This document shows positions 9,386 to 18,598 of a DNA stretch of 64,000 nucleotides, piece after piece. Made by a program: the position numbers and the translations under genes. A model generated the notes under the pieces. That model was given only the letters and a program-made list of their open reading frames with translations, was not told the origin of the DNA and made no database searches. Source of the DNA: Firmicutes bacterium UBA4845 (GTDB taxonomy: Bacteria; Bacillota; Clostridia; Tissierellales; Sedimentibacteraceae); assembly GCA_002399975.1 (NCBI GenBank), contig DHER01000075.1, positions 97,906 to 161,905 on the forward strand, given 5' to 3'. Positions within the stretch are counted from its first letter, which is position 1; every line of letters starts with the position of its first letter.

Positions 9386-9652
9386 TTAATAAACCTTAAG
9401 CATCAAGTCAAAAACATAGTAGGTAAAATCGGACATAACCTCTATCATCCAGGGGCCCAGTGCAATCAGCAATATTGCGGTAATCAAAAGCTTGGGAACA
9501 AATGTCAGAGTTTGTTCGTGAATTTGTGTGGCTGCCTGAAAAACAGCAATCACCAGTCCTATTAGTAGGCTTATGCCTAATATTGGAGCTCCTATTTTTA
9601 TTGCCACTCCCGCAGCTGCCTGCATTACTTCCATAACCAATGAATTGCTCAT
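9386..9652 (-). CDS. fliQ: Flagellar export apparatus protein FliQ
   Basis: This small 88-residue protein has two membrane helices separated by the conserved 'FQAATQIHEQTLTFVPK' loop that identifies FliQ. It is part of the helical FliPQR export gate. It starts 13 bases after fliP behind a G-rich ribosome binding site (GGGGG). Confidence 0.95.
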   Translation of the reverse strand: MSNSLVMEVMQAAAGVAIKIGAPILGISLLIGLVIAVFQAATQIHEQTLTFVPKLLITAILLIALGPWMIEVMSDFTYYVFDLMLKVY

Positions 9653-9665
9653 TATTTACCCCCAA

Positions 9666-10415
9666 CTAAAAGTTAAAGCTTGTAATCAAAGTCTTAAACA
9701 ACAGGGACCATCCGTCTACAACCACAAACAGCAGTATTTTAAAGGGCATGGAGATCATAACAGGAGGAAGCATCATCATTCCCATTGACATGAGAACACT
9801 TGACACTATCATATCTATAATTAAAAATGGTATGTAAAGTAAAAATCCTATTATGAATGACCGTTTCAGTTCGCTTGTAATAAACGAAGGAATAACCACT
9901 GTCATCGGAAGCTCTTCAAGGTTCTGGGTATTTGAAATTTCATCGTCATTTGACATATCCATGAACATTTTAAGCTCATTTCTGCCTGTTTGTTTCAGCA
10001 TCCATTCCTTCAACGGCATGGACGCTTTTTCATAAAATTCCTCCTGAGTTATTTCCTCTCTTTTGTAGGGCTCATATGCCTCAGTATTTATTGTATCTAT
10101 TACCGGAGACATAACGAACAATGTCAGAAATAACGCTATACCGATTAATACTTGGTTGGGCGGTGTCTGCTGGAGCCCCAAAGCATTTTTCAGGAACGAC
10201 AGTACTATTATTATTCTCGTAAATGATGTCATCATTATCAATATGGACGGAAGCAGCGTCACAACTGTTAAAAGGCCAAGTATTTCAACTGTTTCCGCAG
10301 CATTGCCGTTTATGTCCATATTGATAACTCCAGCGTATGCTGTCTTGATATTAATAAATATTATAAGAAACGCTGCAATTAATATCTTATATTTTGGTAT
10401 ATTTTTTTTAGTCAT
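9666..10415 (-). CDS. fliP: Flagellar export apparatus protein FliP
   Basis: FliP forms the pentameric core of the export gate. From the ATG at 10415 (behind AAAGAGG) the product has 249 residues: a cleavable-type signal peptide ending near 'TAYAG', then four membrane segments. Family motifs are present: 'MMTSFTRIIIVLSFLKNALG', 'LQQTPPNQVLIGIALFLTLF' and 'IVSSVLMSMGMMMLPPVMIS'. An upstream ATG at 10445 would add ten residues but lacks a good ribosome binding site. Confidence 0.95.
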   Translation of the reverse strand: MTKKNIPKYKILIAAFLIIFINIKTAYAGVINMDINGNAAETVEILGLLTVVTLLPSILIMMTSFTRIIIVLSFLKNALGLQQTPPNQVLIGIALFLTLFVMSPVIDTINTEAYEPYKREEITQEEFYEKASMPLKEWMLKQTGRNELKMFMDMSNDDEISNTQNLEELPMTVVIPSFITSELKRSFIIGFLLYIPFLIIDMIVSSVLMSMGMMMLPPVMISMPFKILLFVVVDGWSLLFKTLITSFNF

Positions 10416-10462
10416 TTTTGCCTCTTTCATGAGACATCGCTGCATACGGCAGCGGTCTGAAA

Positions 10463-10801
10463 TTACTTTGATTTCATAAACTTATTTAATATTTTATCAA
10501 AGTACATGTTTTTTTCTATTCCCTCCGGCAAAGGATGAAAGTCATCTAATTCTTTAAGGATGCTTATATTATTTTCTGTAACGCCGAGCAAATAGTATTT
10601 ATTATTTATTTCTGCTATTGCAAGAAACTTGTTTTGTCCCAGCATCATTCTGTCTGTTATTTTCATGTATTTTGACTTTAACCCGGGAACTGACTTCTTT
10701 GAAAGCCACCTTGTACCGTAGTAAGTCAGAAACAGGACAAGTACAATCCCTATTAGCGCAAGTACCAGCGAAAATATATCCTTTATGTTAATTGTAATCA
10801 A
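10463..10801 (-). CDS. fliO: Flagellar biogenesis protein FliO
   Basis: The 112-residue product has one N-terminal membrane helix and a short beta-rich cytoplasmic domain with 'ITDRMMLGQNKFLAIAEINN' and 'YYLLGVTENNISIL', typical of FliO, the assembly factor for FliP. The gene lies between cheY and fliP as expected. The start is unclear: the TTG at 10801 sits immediately after an AGGAG element, so an ATT a few codons in could be used instead. Confidence 0.85.
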   Translation of the reverse strand: MITINIKDIFSLVLALIGIVLVLFLTYYGTRWLSKKSVPGLKSKYMKITDRMMLGQNKFLAIAEINNKYYLLGVTENNISILKELDDFHPLPEGIEKNMYFDKILNKFMKSK

Positions 10802-10804
10802 CTC

Positions 10805-11167
10805 CTACCCAAGTATGCCCTGAACAGTTTTTAAAACTCTTTCCGCTTTAAAGGGCTTTACTATAAAATCCTTTGCGCCGTTTCTTATTGCCTCAACCAC
10901 CATGGACTCTTGTCCCATTGCGGAACACATTACTATTTTTGCTTCCGGGTCTATTTGTATAATTTCTTTCAATGCGTCAAGCCCGTTTTTATTCGGCATT
11001 GTTATATCCAATATAACCAAATCCGGCTTTTCAGTTTTGTATGTTTGGACTGCTATTTCTCCGTCAGAAGCCTCCAATAGATTTTCGTAGCCGTTCTTTT
11101 TTAAAGTATCTTTTATCATCATTCTCATGAATGCTGCATCATCAACTATCAATATTTTATTATCCAT
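10805..11167 (-). CDS. cheY: Chemotaxis response regulator CheY
   Basis: A single receiver domain of 120 residues. The acidic pair is Asp9-Asp10, the phosphorylation site Asp54, the switch Ser82 and the conserved Lys104. CheY-P binds FliM and FliY at the switch to set rotation direction. It follows fliY, whose product dephosphorylates CheY-P in Bacillus. The gene encoding the kinase CheA is not in the window. Confidence 0.96.
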   Translation of the reverse strand: MDNKILIVDDAAFMRMMIKDTLKKNGYENLLEASDGEIAVQTYKTEKPDLVILDITMPNKNGLDALKEIIQIDPEAKIVMCSAMGQESMVVEAIRNGAKDFIVKPFKAERVLKTVQGILG

Positions 11168-11200
11168 TTTTTCCTCCGTAAAGTATTAGTAAAATATTAA

Positions 11201-12337
11201 TTATAATTTTAATTTCACCAATTCTTCTTTCTTAATTATTTCTACTATTCTTACTCCGAAATTGTCATTTACAACTACAACTTCTCCCTTGGCAATCAGC
11301 TGTCCGTTCACTATAATGTCAACTAATGCTCCTGCCTGTCTGTCAAGCTCCACTATCGTACCCTTGGAAAATTCGAGTATATCTTTAATCTGTCTTTTCG
11401 CTTTGCCAATCTCCACGCTGATTTCAAGAGGAACAGACATAATCATTTCTAAGTTGGAAAGCTGCTCTTCTGACGCGGTTTCTTCTTCATCATCAAATAT
11501 ATCAAGTTTCACAGGCTTCACAGAAACCGGGGACTGCTGCCTCCTTTTCTGAATTTTTTTCTTATGTGTTTCGGCTTTTACAGATTCTGTATAAGTATGT
11601 TGTTTATCTTCTTCATCTTTACTTTCATTTTCCTGCAAATCATCTTCGTGTTTATCTTCAACAGTATTTATTTCATCTCCATTATTGGTTGAAGTTTTCA
11701 CTACATCAGATACATTATCATTTTCGCTTCTTTCTAAAGCTTCTGAACCTTTCAGGAAACTGGATATGATTTCCCTTGACAGAGTAACAGACATTACATT
11801 TATAAACTGGCTTTGCACACTGCCTTCAATGAACAATTCAAAGCTGACCGCAACTATAACATCATCCTCTGAAAAATATTTATTTTTAAATTCTGTTTTA
11901 TTGTCAATTTCATAGGCAATAGGTGTTGAAATATTTATGGTTTTGCCTAAAAAATCTGAAAGTGCCGTAGCCGCTGAACCCATCATCTGATTCATTACTT
12001 CACATATGGCACTTGTATTTATTTCATCCATTTCAAACTCTTCATCCGGTATTTCCTTATCCATCAATATTTCTATGATTGTCTTTGCATCTGATCTCTT
12101 CCATATCATTAAATTAATACCGTTCAGGCCTTCAACATAATTTATTTCCACTCCTATAGCAGGCTCAAGATTTTCATAGCTAAAATCCTTAGCACCAATT
12201 ACATTAACTGTCGGAACAGTGATTTCCACCCTTTTGCCCAGCAACGTGGAAAGGGAGGTAGCAGAAGAACCCAGACCGATATTCATTACTTCTCCTATTA
12301 CATCCCGTTCCATATCTGAAAAAATATTTTCATTCAT
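11201..12337 (-). CDS. fliY: Flagellar switch protein and CheY-P phosphatase FliY
   Basis: The 378-residue protein fuses a CheC-like phosphatase domain (two E-x2-N motifs, in 'IGEVMNIGLGSSATSL' near residue 15 and 'ICEVMNQMMGSAATAL' near 112) to an acidic, low-complexity linker (about 205-280) and a C-terminal SpoA/FliN domain ('MIMSVPLEISVEIGKAKR' onward). In Bacillus FliY replaces FliN in the C ring. The gene sits between fliM and cheY, the normal order. Confidence 0.95.
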   Translation of the reverse strand: MNENIFSDMERDVIGEVMNIGLGSSATSLSTLLGKRVEITVPTVNVIGAKDFSYENLEPAIGVEINYVEGLNGINLMIWKRSDAKTIIEILMDKEIPDEEFEMDEINTSAICEVMNQMMGSAATALSDFLGKTINISTPIAYEIDNKTEFKNKYFSEDDVIVAVSFELFIEGSVQSQFINVMSVTLSREIISSFLKGSEALERSENDNVSDVVKTSTNNGDEINTVEDKHEDDLQENESKDEEDKQHTYTESVKAETHKKKIQKRRQQSPVSVKPVKLDIFDDEEETASEEQLSNLEMIMSVPLEISVEIGKAKRQIKDILEFSKGTIVELDRQAGALVDIIVNGQLIAKGEVVVVNDNFGVRIVEIIKKEELVKLKL

Positions 12338-12353
12338 AATTAGCTCCTCATTA

Positions 12354-13343
12354 TTAATGTATAATTTTGTTTATTTTTATTACATTCTTCTTTTTTCTTG
12401 TTCCCCATTTTCCTTCAAACCACTTTACATTATCTATGCAAATATCCACATCGGAATTAATGTCTTTATCCAGCACTATCAGATCTCCTGCCTGCATATT
12501 TACCACATCTAAAAGCGTTGCCTCAGCCTTGCCTAATACTCCGGTTATAACAAGCTTTGATGATTTTATCGAATCCATGATTTCATTCTTTTGTTCCTTA
12601 ATACCCTGATCCGATTTTATGCTTTTGTTTCTTGAAAAAGTATTTACTTTTTTAAATATTTCCTCCAAAATACTGGATGGTATGCACAAGGTAATTTTAC
12701 CGCTGGATTGATTCAGTATAACATTCAGAACTATAACTACCACTGAATCATTGTAATTAATGGATTGAATAAACCTTGAATTAGTTTCAATTTTTGAAAG
12801 CTCGGTCTTAATTTCAAGTGTGCTTTCCCAGGTTGAACCCATTAATTTCACCAAGCTCCTAAGTACATTGTTCAGCAATGATAATTCAATGTCAGTATAA
12901 TCTCTCACATATTGTTCATTTTCTTTCCCTTCTCCCCCTAACAGCCTGTCAATAATAACAAATGACAAATGCTTGGATACCTCCATTAATATCTGACTGC
13001 CTGAGACTGTATTATCCGGATATTTTACATCAATAAGTCCCATTAACACATAATCATCCAATGCATTGTTGTATTCATGAAATACACTTTCCTCAACCTG
13101 TTCAATGGTCACATCACACACCATCCTCAAGATAGATGTTAATTGTGAAGTAATCATCCTGCAGTAATTTTCATAAATACCTTTTAGCAACTTTATGGTT
13201 TCTTTGGTTATCTTTTTAGGACTTCTGAAGTCATATTCTTTAATTTTCTTCTCATTTGCTTCCAATTCTTGTATATCTACATCGCCGCTGCTTAAATTGT
13301 CAAGCAGTTCGTCTATCTGGCTCTGTGATAATATCTCCGCCAT
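12354..13343 (-). CDS. fliM: Flagellar motor switch protein FliM
   Basis: The N-terminal CheY-P-binding peptide ('ILSQSQIDELLDNL') is intact, followed by the middle CheC-like domain ('GSQILMEVSKHLSFVIIDRL') and a C-terminal SpoA domain ('GKAEATLLDVVNMQAGDLI'). At 329 residues the length is normal. FliM links the MS ring protein FliG to FliY and receives the chemotaxis signal. Confidence 0.96.
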   Translation of the reverse strand: MAEILSQSQIDELLDNLSSGDVDIQELEANEKKIKEYDFRSPKKITKETIKLLKGIYENYCRMITSQLTSILRMVCDVTIEQVEESVFHEYNNALDDYVLMGLIDVKYPDNTVSGSQILMEVSKHLSFVIIDRLLGGEGKENEQYVRDYTDIELSLLNNVLRSLVKLMGSTWESTLEIKTELSKIETNSRFIQSINYNDSVVVIVLNVILNQSSGKITLCIPSSILEEIFKKVNTFSRNKSIKSDQGIKEQKNEIMDSIKSSKLVITGVLGKAEATLLDVVNMQAGDLIVLDKDINSDVDICIDNVKWFEGKWGTRKKKNVIKINKIIH

Positions 13344-13370
13344 TATTTTGCCCTCATTCCATAATTTTTG

Positions 13371-14216
13371 CTAATTAATGTATGTATTCTTTTTATATTC
13401 TATATCATTATTGCTTGAATTACTTGTACTGTCTGTATTGTCATTACTTGAATCACTTGAATTCTGTTCTTTTTCTTTATTTATTGTTTCTTGTATCTTC
13501 TTGGTATAGCTTAGAGGATATCCTGCTCTGCTTATATATATTTCAACTCTTCTGTTTTTTGCTCTGCCTTCCGGAGTGCTGTTATCAGCTATCGGACTGT
13601 ACAATCCGTATCCTATTGCCAGGTACTTTGCCGAATCAATTGCATTTTTGCTTTCCAGGTACCTTAGTACTACATTTGCCCTATTAGTTGACAGGGAACG
13701 ATCTATATCGGTTTTGTCATATTCCACTTTTGCAGTATGACCGGCTATTATAACTTCTTCAACGTACTCGTCAACCAGTTCCAGACCGTCTGCAAGAACA
13801 TCCAAAATCTCTTTTCCGCTTTGTTCCAATATATCACTGTAACCTCTGAAGGTTACCGCATCAGAAAACCTTATAAACACATATTCTTCGCTTTTGCTTA
13901 CTTCCACCTGATTATTTAAATTATTTTCATCAACATATTGCTTTAACGTGGTATAAAGCTGGTCTAAATCAGTCTTTCCCTTATCCCGGGCACTGCCAGC
14001 TGCTCCTTCGACTTGCTCAGACACCATCTGCTCATAAGCCTGAGGATTCATTTGCTTTGTAAATGATTCCACTATTGTAGCATACTTCTGTGCGTCAGTA
14101 ACTGACATAGCATAAAGCATTACAAAAAATGTAAGGAGCAATGTTACCATATCGCTGTATGTTTCCATCCAGCTTGAGCCCCCGCCTTCGTATTTTCTTT
14201 TTTTCTTTCTAGCCAT
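13371..14216 (-). CDS. motB: Flagellar stator protein MotB
   Basis: MotB anchors the stator to peptidoglycan and supplies the ion-binding aspartate. Asp22 lies in 'TYSDMVTLLLTFFVMLYAMS', the single membrane helix. A C-terminal OmpA/MotB peptidoglycan-binding domain ('EVIIAGHTA' to 'NRRVEIYI') covers about residues 130-235. The last 45 residues are a Ser/Asn/Asp-rich tail. A run of basic residues before the helix and the residues around Asp22 do not by themselves settle whether H+ or Na+ is used. motA and motB are inserted between flbD and fliM, where other species carry fliL. Confidence 0.95.
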   Translation of the reverse strand: MARKKKRKYEGGGSSWMETYSDMVTLLLTFFVMLYAMSVTDAQKYATIVESFTKQMNPQAYEQMVSEQVEGAAGSARDKGKTDLDQLYTTLKQYVDENNLNNQVEVSKSEEYVFIRFSDAVTFRGYSDILEQSGKEILDVLADGLELVDEYVEEVIIAGHTAKVEYDKTDIDRSLSTNRANVVLRYLESKNAIDSAKYLAIGYGLYSPIADNSTPEGRAKNRRVEIYISRAGYPLSYTKKIQETINKEKEQNSSDSSNDNTDSTSNSSNNDIEYKKNTYIN

Positions 14217-14239
14217 AATAATCCCTACCTAATAAAATT

Positions 14240-15091
14240 TTACGCACTGGCCTTTCTGCCTCTTCTTCCTCTCCTGTCTCTTCGTTCACCTTCATCTAGC
14301 ATCGTTGTATCTTTTCTCTGTACATAGGTTACATATGAATTAAGCTTTTCTCTTATGTATCTTGGATTTTCACCGGCTTGTATGGAAAGAACACCTTCCA
14401 TAATCAATTCTTTAGCAATCATTTCCTCTTCATGCTTTGCTTTCAGTCGGTTGGATATAGGAGCACAAATCATGTTGGTAAGAACCGAACCGTAAAATGT
14501 AGTAACAAGAGCTACTGACATTCCCTGTCCCAGTGCATCAGCTCCTTGCGAAGTATCCATATTTGCCAGCATATTTATAAGACCTATAAGTGTTCCCAAC
14601 ATACCAAATGAGGGTCCGAAGCCTCCAAGTGTGTCAAAAACCTTCCATGCAGATGCGTGACGGTCTTCAATGCAGTCTATTTCATTTTCTATCAGAGATC
14701 TCACCTTTGTAGGTTCGATAGCATCAACTATAAGCATTACGCAATATTCTAAAAAGTCGTCCTGCACCTCTATTGTTTTAATTTTTTCTTCAAGAACCAG
14801 AAGACCTTTCATCCTGGCTTCCTTAGCAAGTTCCTCTATTGCATCAATGTATGAATTGAGATCTATCTTTTCTCTCTTCATCAGAACCTTCATATTTTTG
14901 GGTATATTCTTAAGATAATCCACAGGTACCGACATAATTGTAGAAGAGATAGCTCCTCCGAATGTTATCAGCACACTGGGTATATCTATAAAGCTGTTAA
15001 GAACCTGAATAATGCTCGAACCGCTGCCTAAAATTCCGTAAATAACGAGGATGAAACCTGACAGCAAGCCTAATAAAAATGATATGTTCAT
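14240..15091 (-). CDS. motA: Flagellar stator protein MotA
   Basis: MotA forms the pentameric ring around MotB that drives rotation. The 283-residue protein has four membrane segments (near residues 1-25, 32-55, 155-180 and 195-215), the cytoplasmic loop with charged residues that contact FliG, and the conserved 'GPSFGMLGTLIGLINML' stretch in helix 3. A short Arg-rich tail ('RRDRRGRRGRK') is unusual but plausible. It lies 15 bases after flbD and 23 before motB. Confidence 0.95.
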   Translation of the reverse strand: MNISFLLGLLSGFILVIYGILGSGSSIIQVLNSFIDIPSVLITFGGAISSTIMSVPVDYLKNIPKNMKVLMKREKIDLNSYIDAIEELAKEARMKGLLVLEEKIKTIEVQDDFLEYCVMLIVDAIEPTKVRSLIENEIDCIEDRHASAWKVFDTLGGFGPSFGMLGTLIGLINMLANMDTSQGADALGQGMSVALVTTFYGSVLTNMICAPISNRLKAKHEEEMIAKELIMEGVLSIQAGENPRYIREKLNSYVTYVQRKDTTMLDEGERRDRRGRRGRKASA

Positions 15092-15105
15092 TTTGCACCT
15101 CTTTA

Positions 15106-15303
15106 CTATTCGGCAGATATGCCTCTTATGATTTTTTGATTGTATTTTATGATTTTATTTATTATTTCGTCTCTTGTATCTTTAACCAGATAATACTTGC
15201 CGGTTGTGAGAGTAATCTTTGTTTCTGGGATAAATTCTATTTTTTCTATCAATGAAGTATTAATTAAAAAGCTCTCCCCGTTAATACCAATAACTTCTAC
15301 CAT
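15106..15303 (-). CDS. flbD: FlbD/SwrD flagellar protein
   Basis: This 65-residue protein matches the FlbD/SwrD family ('NGESFLINTSLIEKIEFIPETKI'), a small protein that in Bacillus subtilis raises motor torque, probably through the stator. Placement immediately before motA and motB agrees with a stator role. The ribosome binding site AGGAGG precedes the ATG. Confidence 0.85.
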   Translation of the reverse strand: MVEVIGINGESFLINTSLIEKIEFIPETKITLTTGKYYLVKDTRDEIINKIIKYNQKIIRGISAE

Positions 15304-15402
15304 AACCCCTCCTGTGTTTTTCTATAAAATCATTAATCATACTCATAAACCTATACTTTATAAGCATGATAAATACTTTTATCTTTGAACTGTTAAATTT
15401 CC

Positions 15403-15436
15403 TGTCATCCTTTGAGCTGATGCCCAGAGGATGACA
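15403..15436. repeat. Short palindrome of the TGTCATCCT...AGGATGACA type
   Basis: Nine-base arms TGTCATCCT and AGGATGACA flank sixteen bases between flgE and flbD. The sequence resembles the widespread dispersed palindromes with TGTCAT(T/C)C ends, of which a longer copy lies at 47894-47967. No T run follows on the operon strand, so it is not an obvious terminator, although an RNA hairpin here could affect mRNA stability. Confidence 0.6.
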
Positions 15437-15447
15437 AGTATCTCACA

Positions 15448-16341
15448 CTATCTCTTAAGGTTTACAAGTTCTTCAAGCATCTGATCTACTACGGAAATTA
15501 TCTTAGTGTTTGCCTGGAATCCTCTTTGGGTCATAATCATATCAGAAAATTCGTTAGCTAAATCCACGTTGGACATTTCAAGAGCACCTGTAATCAAATC
15601 ACCTGTTCCGGAACCTTTTGACCCTGGTATTGTAAAATTGATATCGCCTGTATTATTGCTTTTCCTGTAATAGGAATTACCTTCAAGTACCAACGCATCC
15701 TGATTCTCTACATTTGCAACTGCAACAAGACCTAACGTTATTATTTTGTCATTTTGTGTATCCTCAGGGTTTGATGGATTATTATATATAGCAGTAATCG
15801 TACCATCCGGATTTATTGTAATGTTTGTATATTCAACATTCGCCTGTGTTACTATGGTTACAGATTCAGGATCTCCTGTTACTGTAACCTTCCCTGTAGT
15901 TTCATCTACTGAAACATTTTTTTGATTCCAACCCAGCACCCTTGAACCGTTTACATCCACAAGATTTCCGGCAGAATCTATTCCTAACGCGCCAAGTCTT
16001 GTATACAGTTGTTCCCCGGTTGAAGTTTGTACCGCAAAATAACCATCTCCGTTAATAAAAACATCCGTGGGTTTATTTGTAGGTGCCCAACCCGAGATTG
16101 TGTGGATGGTATCTACAGAACCAACCTGTGCTCCATAGCCTACCTGAGATGGATTTGTACCTCCTCTGTCGGTGCTGGCAGCACCGGGGTTTTTTAATTG
16201 CTGGTAATACACATCCCTGAATGTTGTTCTCTGTGACTTATATCCATTAGTATTAACATTTGCTATGTTGTTGCCTATTACATCCATCTTTGTCTGATGG
16301 CTTCTCATTCCGGAAACACCGGAATAAAGCGCTTTCATCAT
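15448..16341 (-). CDS. flgE: Flagellar hook protein FlgE
   Basis: The hook subunit, 297 residues from the ATG at 16341 (behind AAGGAGA). An in-frame ORF extends 15 residues further upstream but lacks a suitable ribosome binding site. The N-terminal 'MKALYSGVSGMRSHQTKMDV' block and the C-terminal 'MIMTQRGFQANTKIISVVDQ' block are diagnostic of the axial family; the 'NGDGYFAVQ' motif lies near residue 80. It is shorter than enterobacterial FlgE (about 400), which is normal in clostridia where the variable D2 domain is reduced. Confidence 0.93.
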   Translation of the reverse strand: MMKALYSGVSGMRSHQTKMDVIGNNIANVNTNGYKSQRTTFRDVYYQQLKNPGAASTDRGGTNPSQVGYGAQVGSVDTIHTISGWAPTNKPTDVFINGDGYFAVQTSTGEQLYTRLGALGIDSAGNLVDVNGSRVLGWNQKNVSVDETTGKVTVTGDPESVTIVTQANVEYTNITINPDGTITAIYNNPSNPEDTQNDKIITLGLVAVANVENQDALVLEGNSYYRKSNNTGDINFTIPGSKGSGTGDLITGALEMSNVDLANEFSDMIMTQRGFQANTKIISVVDQMLEELVNLKR

Positions 16342-16420
16342 AATATTTTTCTCCTTTTCTTTTTTTGACATTGCCTTGCCCTTCAAGAAATCCGGACGTT
16401 AGCCTCCTGAAAAGGACCGG

Positions 16421-16813
16421 CTATTTTATCACGGCTCCGTCTATGTTTGTAAATATATTTTCTTTTAAATCCTTGTTGTTTAGGGCTGTTACAACCTTGT
16501 TGTTCCGGGTGCTTATTATAAATGCCTGATTGTTAATCATTACAAGCACATTTTTCAGACCCTTGTCTTTTGCCTGTCCGGCTGCCTGGTTCAATTTGTC
16601 CGTCACATCAGCATCTACGTCAATATTTCTTTCCTTTATTCTTTCACTGGCATGCTTTGAGAAAACTACTTCATTTTCTGTACTGTCTTTTAACTTCCCG
16701 TTAAATAGATCCTTGAAGGACAGATCAATATTTTTATTATCTCTTAATCCGGGAGTATACTGAAAGTTACTGTCAATGCTGCTGAGTTTCTTTATGAAAT
16801 TAATATCTGTCAT
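16421..16813 (-). CDS. Flagellar operon protein of the TIGR02530 family
   Basis: This 130-residue protein has the conserved core 'VVFSKHASERIKERNIDV', followed by a helix and 'NVLVMINNQAFIISTRNNKVVTAL', which marks the TIGR02530 flagellar operon protein family. It is found between flgD and flgE in many Bacillota. Function is unknown; co-operonic position suggests hook assembly or hook-cap control. No membrane segment or signal is visible. Confidence 0.8.
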   Translation of the reverse strand: MTDINFIKKLSSIDSNFQYTPGLRDNKNIDLSFKDLFNGKLKDSTENEVVFSKHASERIKERNIDVDADVTDKLNQAAGQAKDKGLKNVLVMINNQAFIISTRNNKVVTALNNKDLKENIFTNIDGAVIK

Positions 16814-16821
16814 TTTATCAC

Positions 16822-17292
16822 CTACTGTCCTGTTTCACCGGACACTGTACCATCTTTCTCAGGCGGTTTTTCTTCCGGCTCCTTGATTTTTCCTATTTCC
16901 ATTATGTTGGGAAAACCGTATTCCTTATCATTTACATAAAGCCCTACTTTTCCTCCATAGAATGTTACTTTTTCAACAATCCCTTCATCTGTGACCATCT
17001 GTCCCTTGCTGTCATAATCAGCAACTATTACATTTTTGCCAATAAGGTTAGCAGCTTGTCCTTCCATTGACATTTCTCTCAGATCCGTCATTGCCTGGAG
17101 GGATGAAAATTGAGCCATTTGTGATATAAACTCGGTATTTTCCATGGGACTCATAGGATCCTGATTAGCCATCTGAGCAACTATCAAGTTAAGGAAGTCC
17201 TGCATGTCCAGGTTATCATTTGAAGCTGCAGGCCTATATGTTCCGCTTGCATTATTAACTTTGTCGATTGAGTTATATTCATTTATTTGCAA
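16822..17292 (-). CDS. flgD: Hook-capping scaffold protein FlgD
   Basis: FlgD caps the growing hook. The conserved N-terminal part is clear: 'DMQDFLNLIVAQMANQDPMSPMENTEF' and 'QMAQFSSLQAMTDL' within residues 28-80, followed by a short beta domain with 'NLIGKNVIVADY'. At 156 residues it is the short Bacillota form lacking the FlgD tandem Ig/Tudor extension. It follows fliK by 10 bases. Confidence 0.92.
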   Translation of the reverse strand: MQINEYNSIDKVNNASGTYRPAASNDNLDMQDFLNLIVAQMANQDPMSPMENTEFISQMAQFSSLQAMTDLREMSMEGQAANLIGKNVIVADYDSKGQMVTDEGIVEKVTFYGGKVGLYVNDKEYGFPNIMEIGKIKEPEEKPPEKDGTVSGETGQ

Positions 17293-17302
17293 AACCTGCC
17301 TC

Positions 17303-18571
17303 CTACTTTAGTTTTATATCATTTAAATTAATCATCTGTGAAAACACATCTTTTTCATCCTTGTCAGAATTCTCTTTTTGGTAGAAATAACCCTCTTTGT
17401 TCCTTCCCTGCTGTCTTGCCTCATCGTTGTCCTGGTTCTCTCGGTTATAGTTATGCTGTTCCTGCTGCTGATTGTTATGGTCATTGCTTACAACATGACT
17501 TTCATACCGGTTATAGTTGTTGTCCTTTACAATAATGTCAACAAGCGTCTTGGAAACTTTATTCAAAATATCTGCAAGGTCTTTAACATTAGACTGCAAT
17601 ATTTTTTGTGTCTCCTCATTCAGCGCTTTAATTTCAACTTTTAATTTATTGTCTTCAAAAGCCATTTTTATGTCTACTTTTCCCAAACCGTGAGGCTGAA
17701 GCTCCATTGTTACATATTTAATACTGCCCTCTGAATCCGGCTTTTTCGCCATAATGACTATTTTATCTGTAATTTGAGACAATATCTGTGACCTTATTTC
17801 TGATGCTTCATCACTTACTGTTATAATGTGATTTTGTTCTTCTGCTACAGCCTTGTTGTTTGCCATAAGAAGATTTGCCTTGGAATCAATTTCATTTTTC
17901 AGCCTGTTTCTATTGCCATCAATTAGTGAAATAAGCTTCTCTGAAGAAAAATTACGTACTGCTGTTCCTGTTTTATTTTGTTCTTCTGAAGGATTTTGTG
18001 TTTCTAAACCCACTGACTGACAAGAATCTCCTGTAATTTCTTTTGAGACATTTTGCATTTTTAATCCTGCCGTCTGCCTTATATTTTGAAATTGATTTGT
18101 GTTGAACAACCCGATATATGGGTTATAATCTGCTGATTCCGGCATACTATAAGTTGTGCCTCCTCCGGAAATACCCGGAACTATAGTTTCACCTGCCGTT
18201 AATAAATTCATAATATTTGAATTAACAGCAGGATTAAACATATCAGCCATTCCATACAAATCAGCCTGTGCTTTGTCTGCCGCAGGTTTTTTTTCTGCCT
18301 CAGACTCACTGCCACATTTTACAGCCTGACCGGAAGTATCTGCTATATTCTTGTTTACTAAGTTATTCCCTGCCATAAGCAATAAAATATCAGGATTTAA
18401 CATAGTATCTTCTGTAGGCGCAAGCTGTGATGGGTTTTGGTTTTCCGCCATCATCATTTTAAGCATTTTTAGAAAATCATTTTTATCCATACTGATTTGT
18501 TGATTATTTGCGGCGGTTTTGCTAAGAACCTGATTTACCGGAATATTGTTCATATTCGTATTTACATTCAT
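17303..18571 (-). CDS. fliK: Hook-length control protein FliK
   Basis: The 422-residue product is mostly low-complexity Asn/Gln/Ser-rich sequence, with the conserved FliK C-terminal domain at about residues 270-360. It contains 'VTMELQPHGLGKVDIKMAFE' and 'KVEIKALNEETQKILQSN', the core that contacts FlhB. The last 60 residues are Asn/Gln/Asp-rich. FliK acts as a ruler for hook length and triggers FlhB switching. The ATG at 18571 follows a perfect AAGGAGGTG. Confidence 0.88.
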   Translation of the reverse strand: MNVNTNMNNIPVNQVLSKTAANNQQISMDKNDFLKMLKMMMAENQNPSQLAPTEDTMLNPDILLLMAGNNLVNKNIADTSGQAVKCGSESEAEKKPAADKAQADLYGMADMFNPAVNSNIMNLLTAGETIVPGISGGGTTYSMPESADYNPYIGLFNTNQFQNIRQTAGLKMQNVSKEITGDSCQSVGLETQNPSEEQNKTGTAVRNFSSEKLISLIDGNRNRLKNEIDSKANLLMANNKAVAEEQNHIITVSDEASEIRSQILSQITDKIVIMAKKPDSEGSIKYVTMELQPHGLGKVDIKMAFEDNKLKVEIKALNEETQKILQSNVKDLADILNKVSKTLVDIIVKDNNYNRYESHVVSNDHNNQQQEQHNYNRENQDNDEARQQGRNKEGYFYQKENSDKDEKDVFSQMINLNDIKLK

Positions 18572-18598
18572 TTTTTCACCTCCTTCCAATGGGGTAAT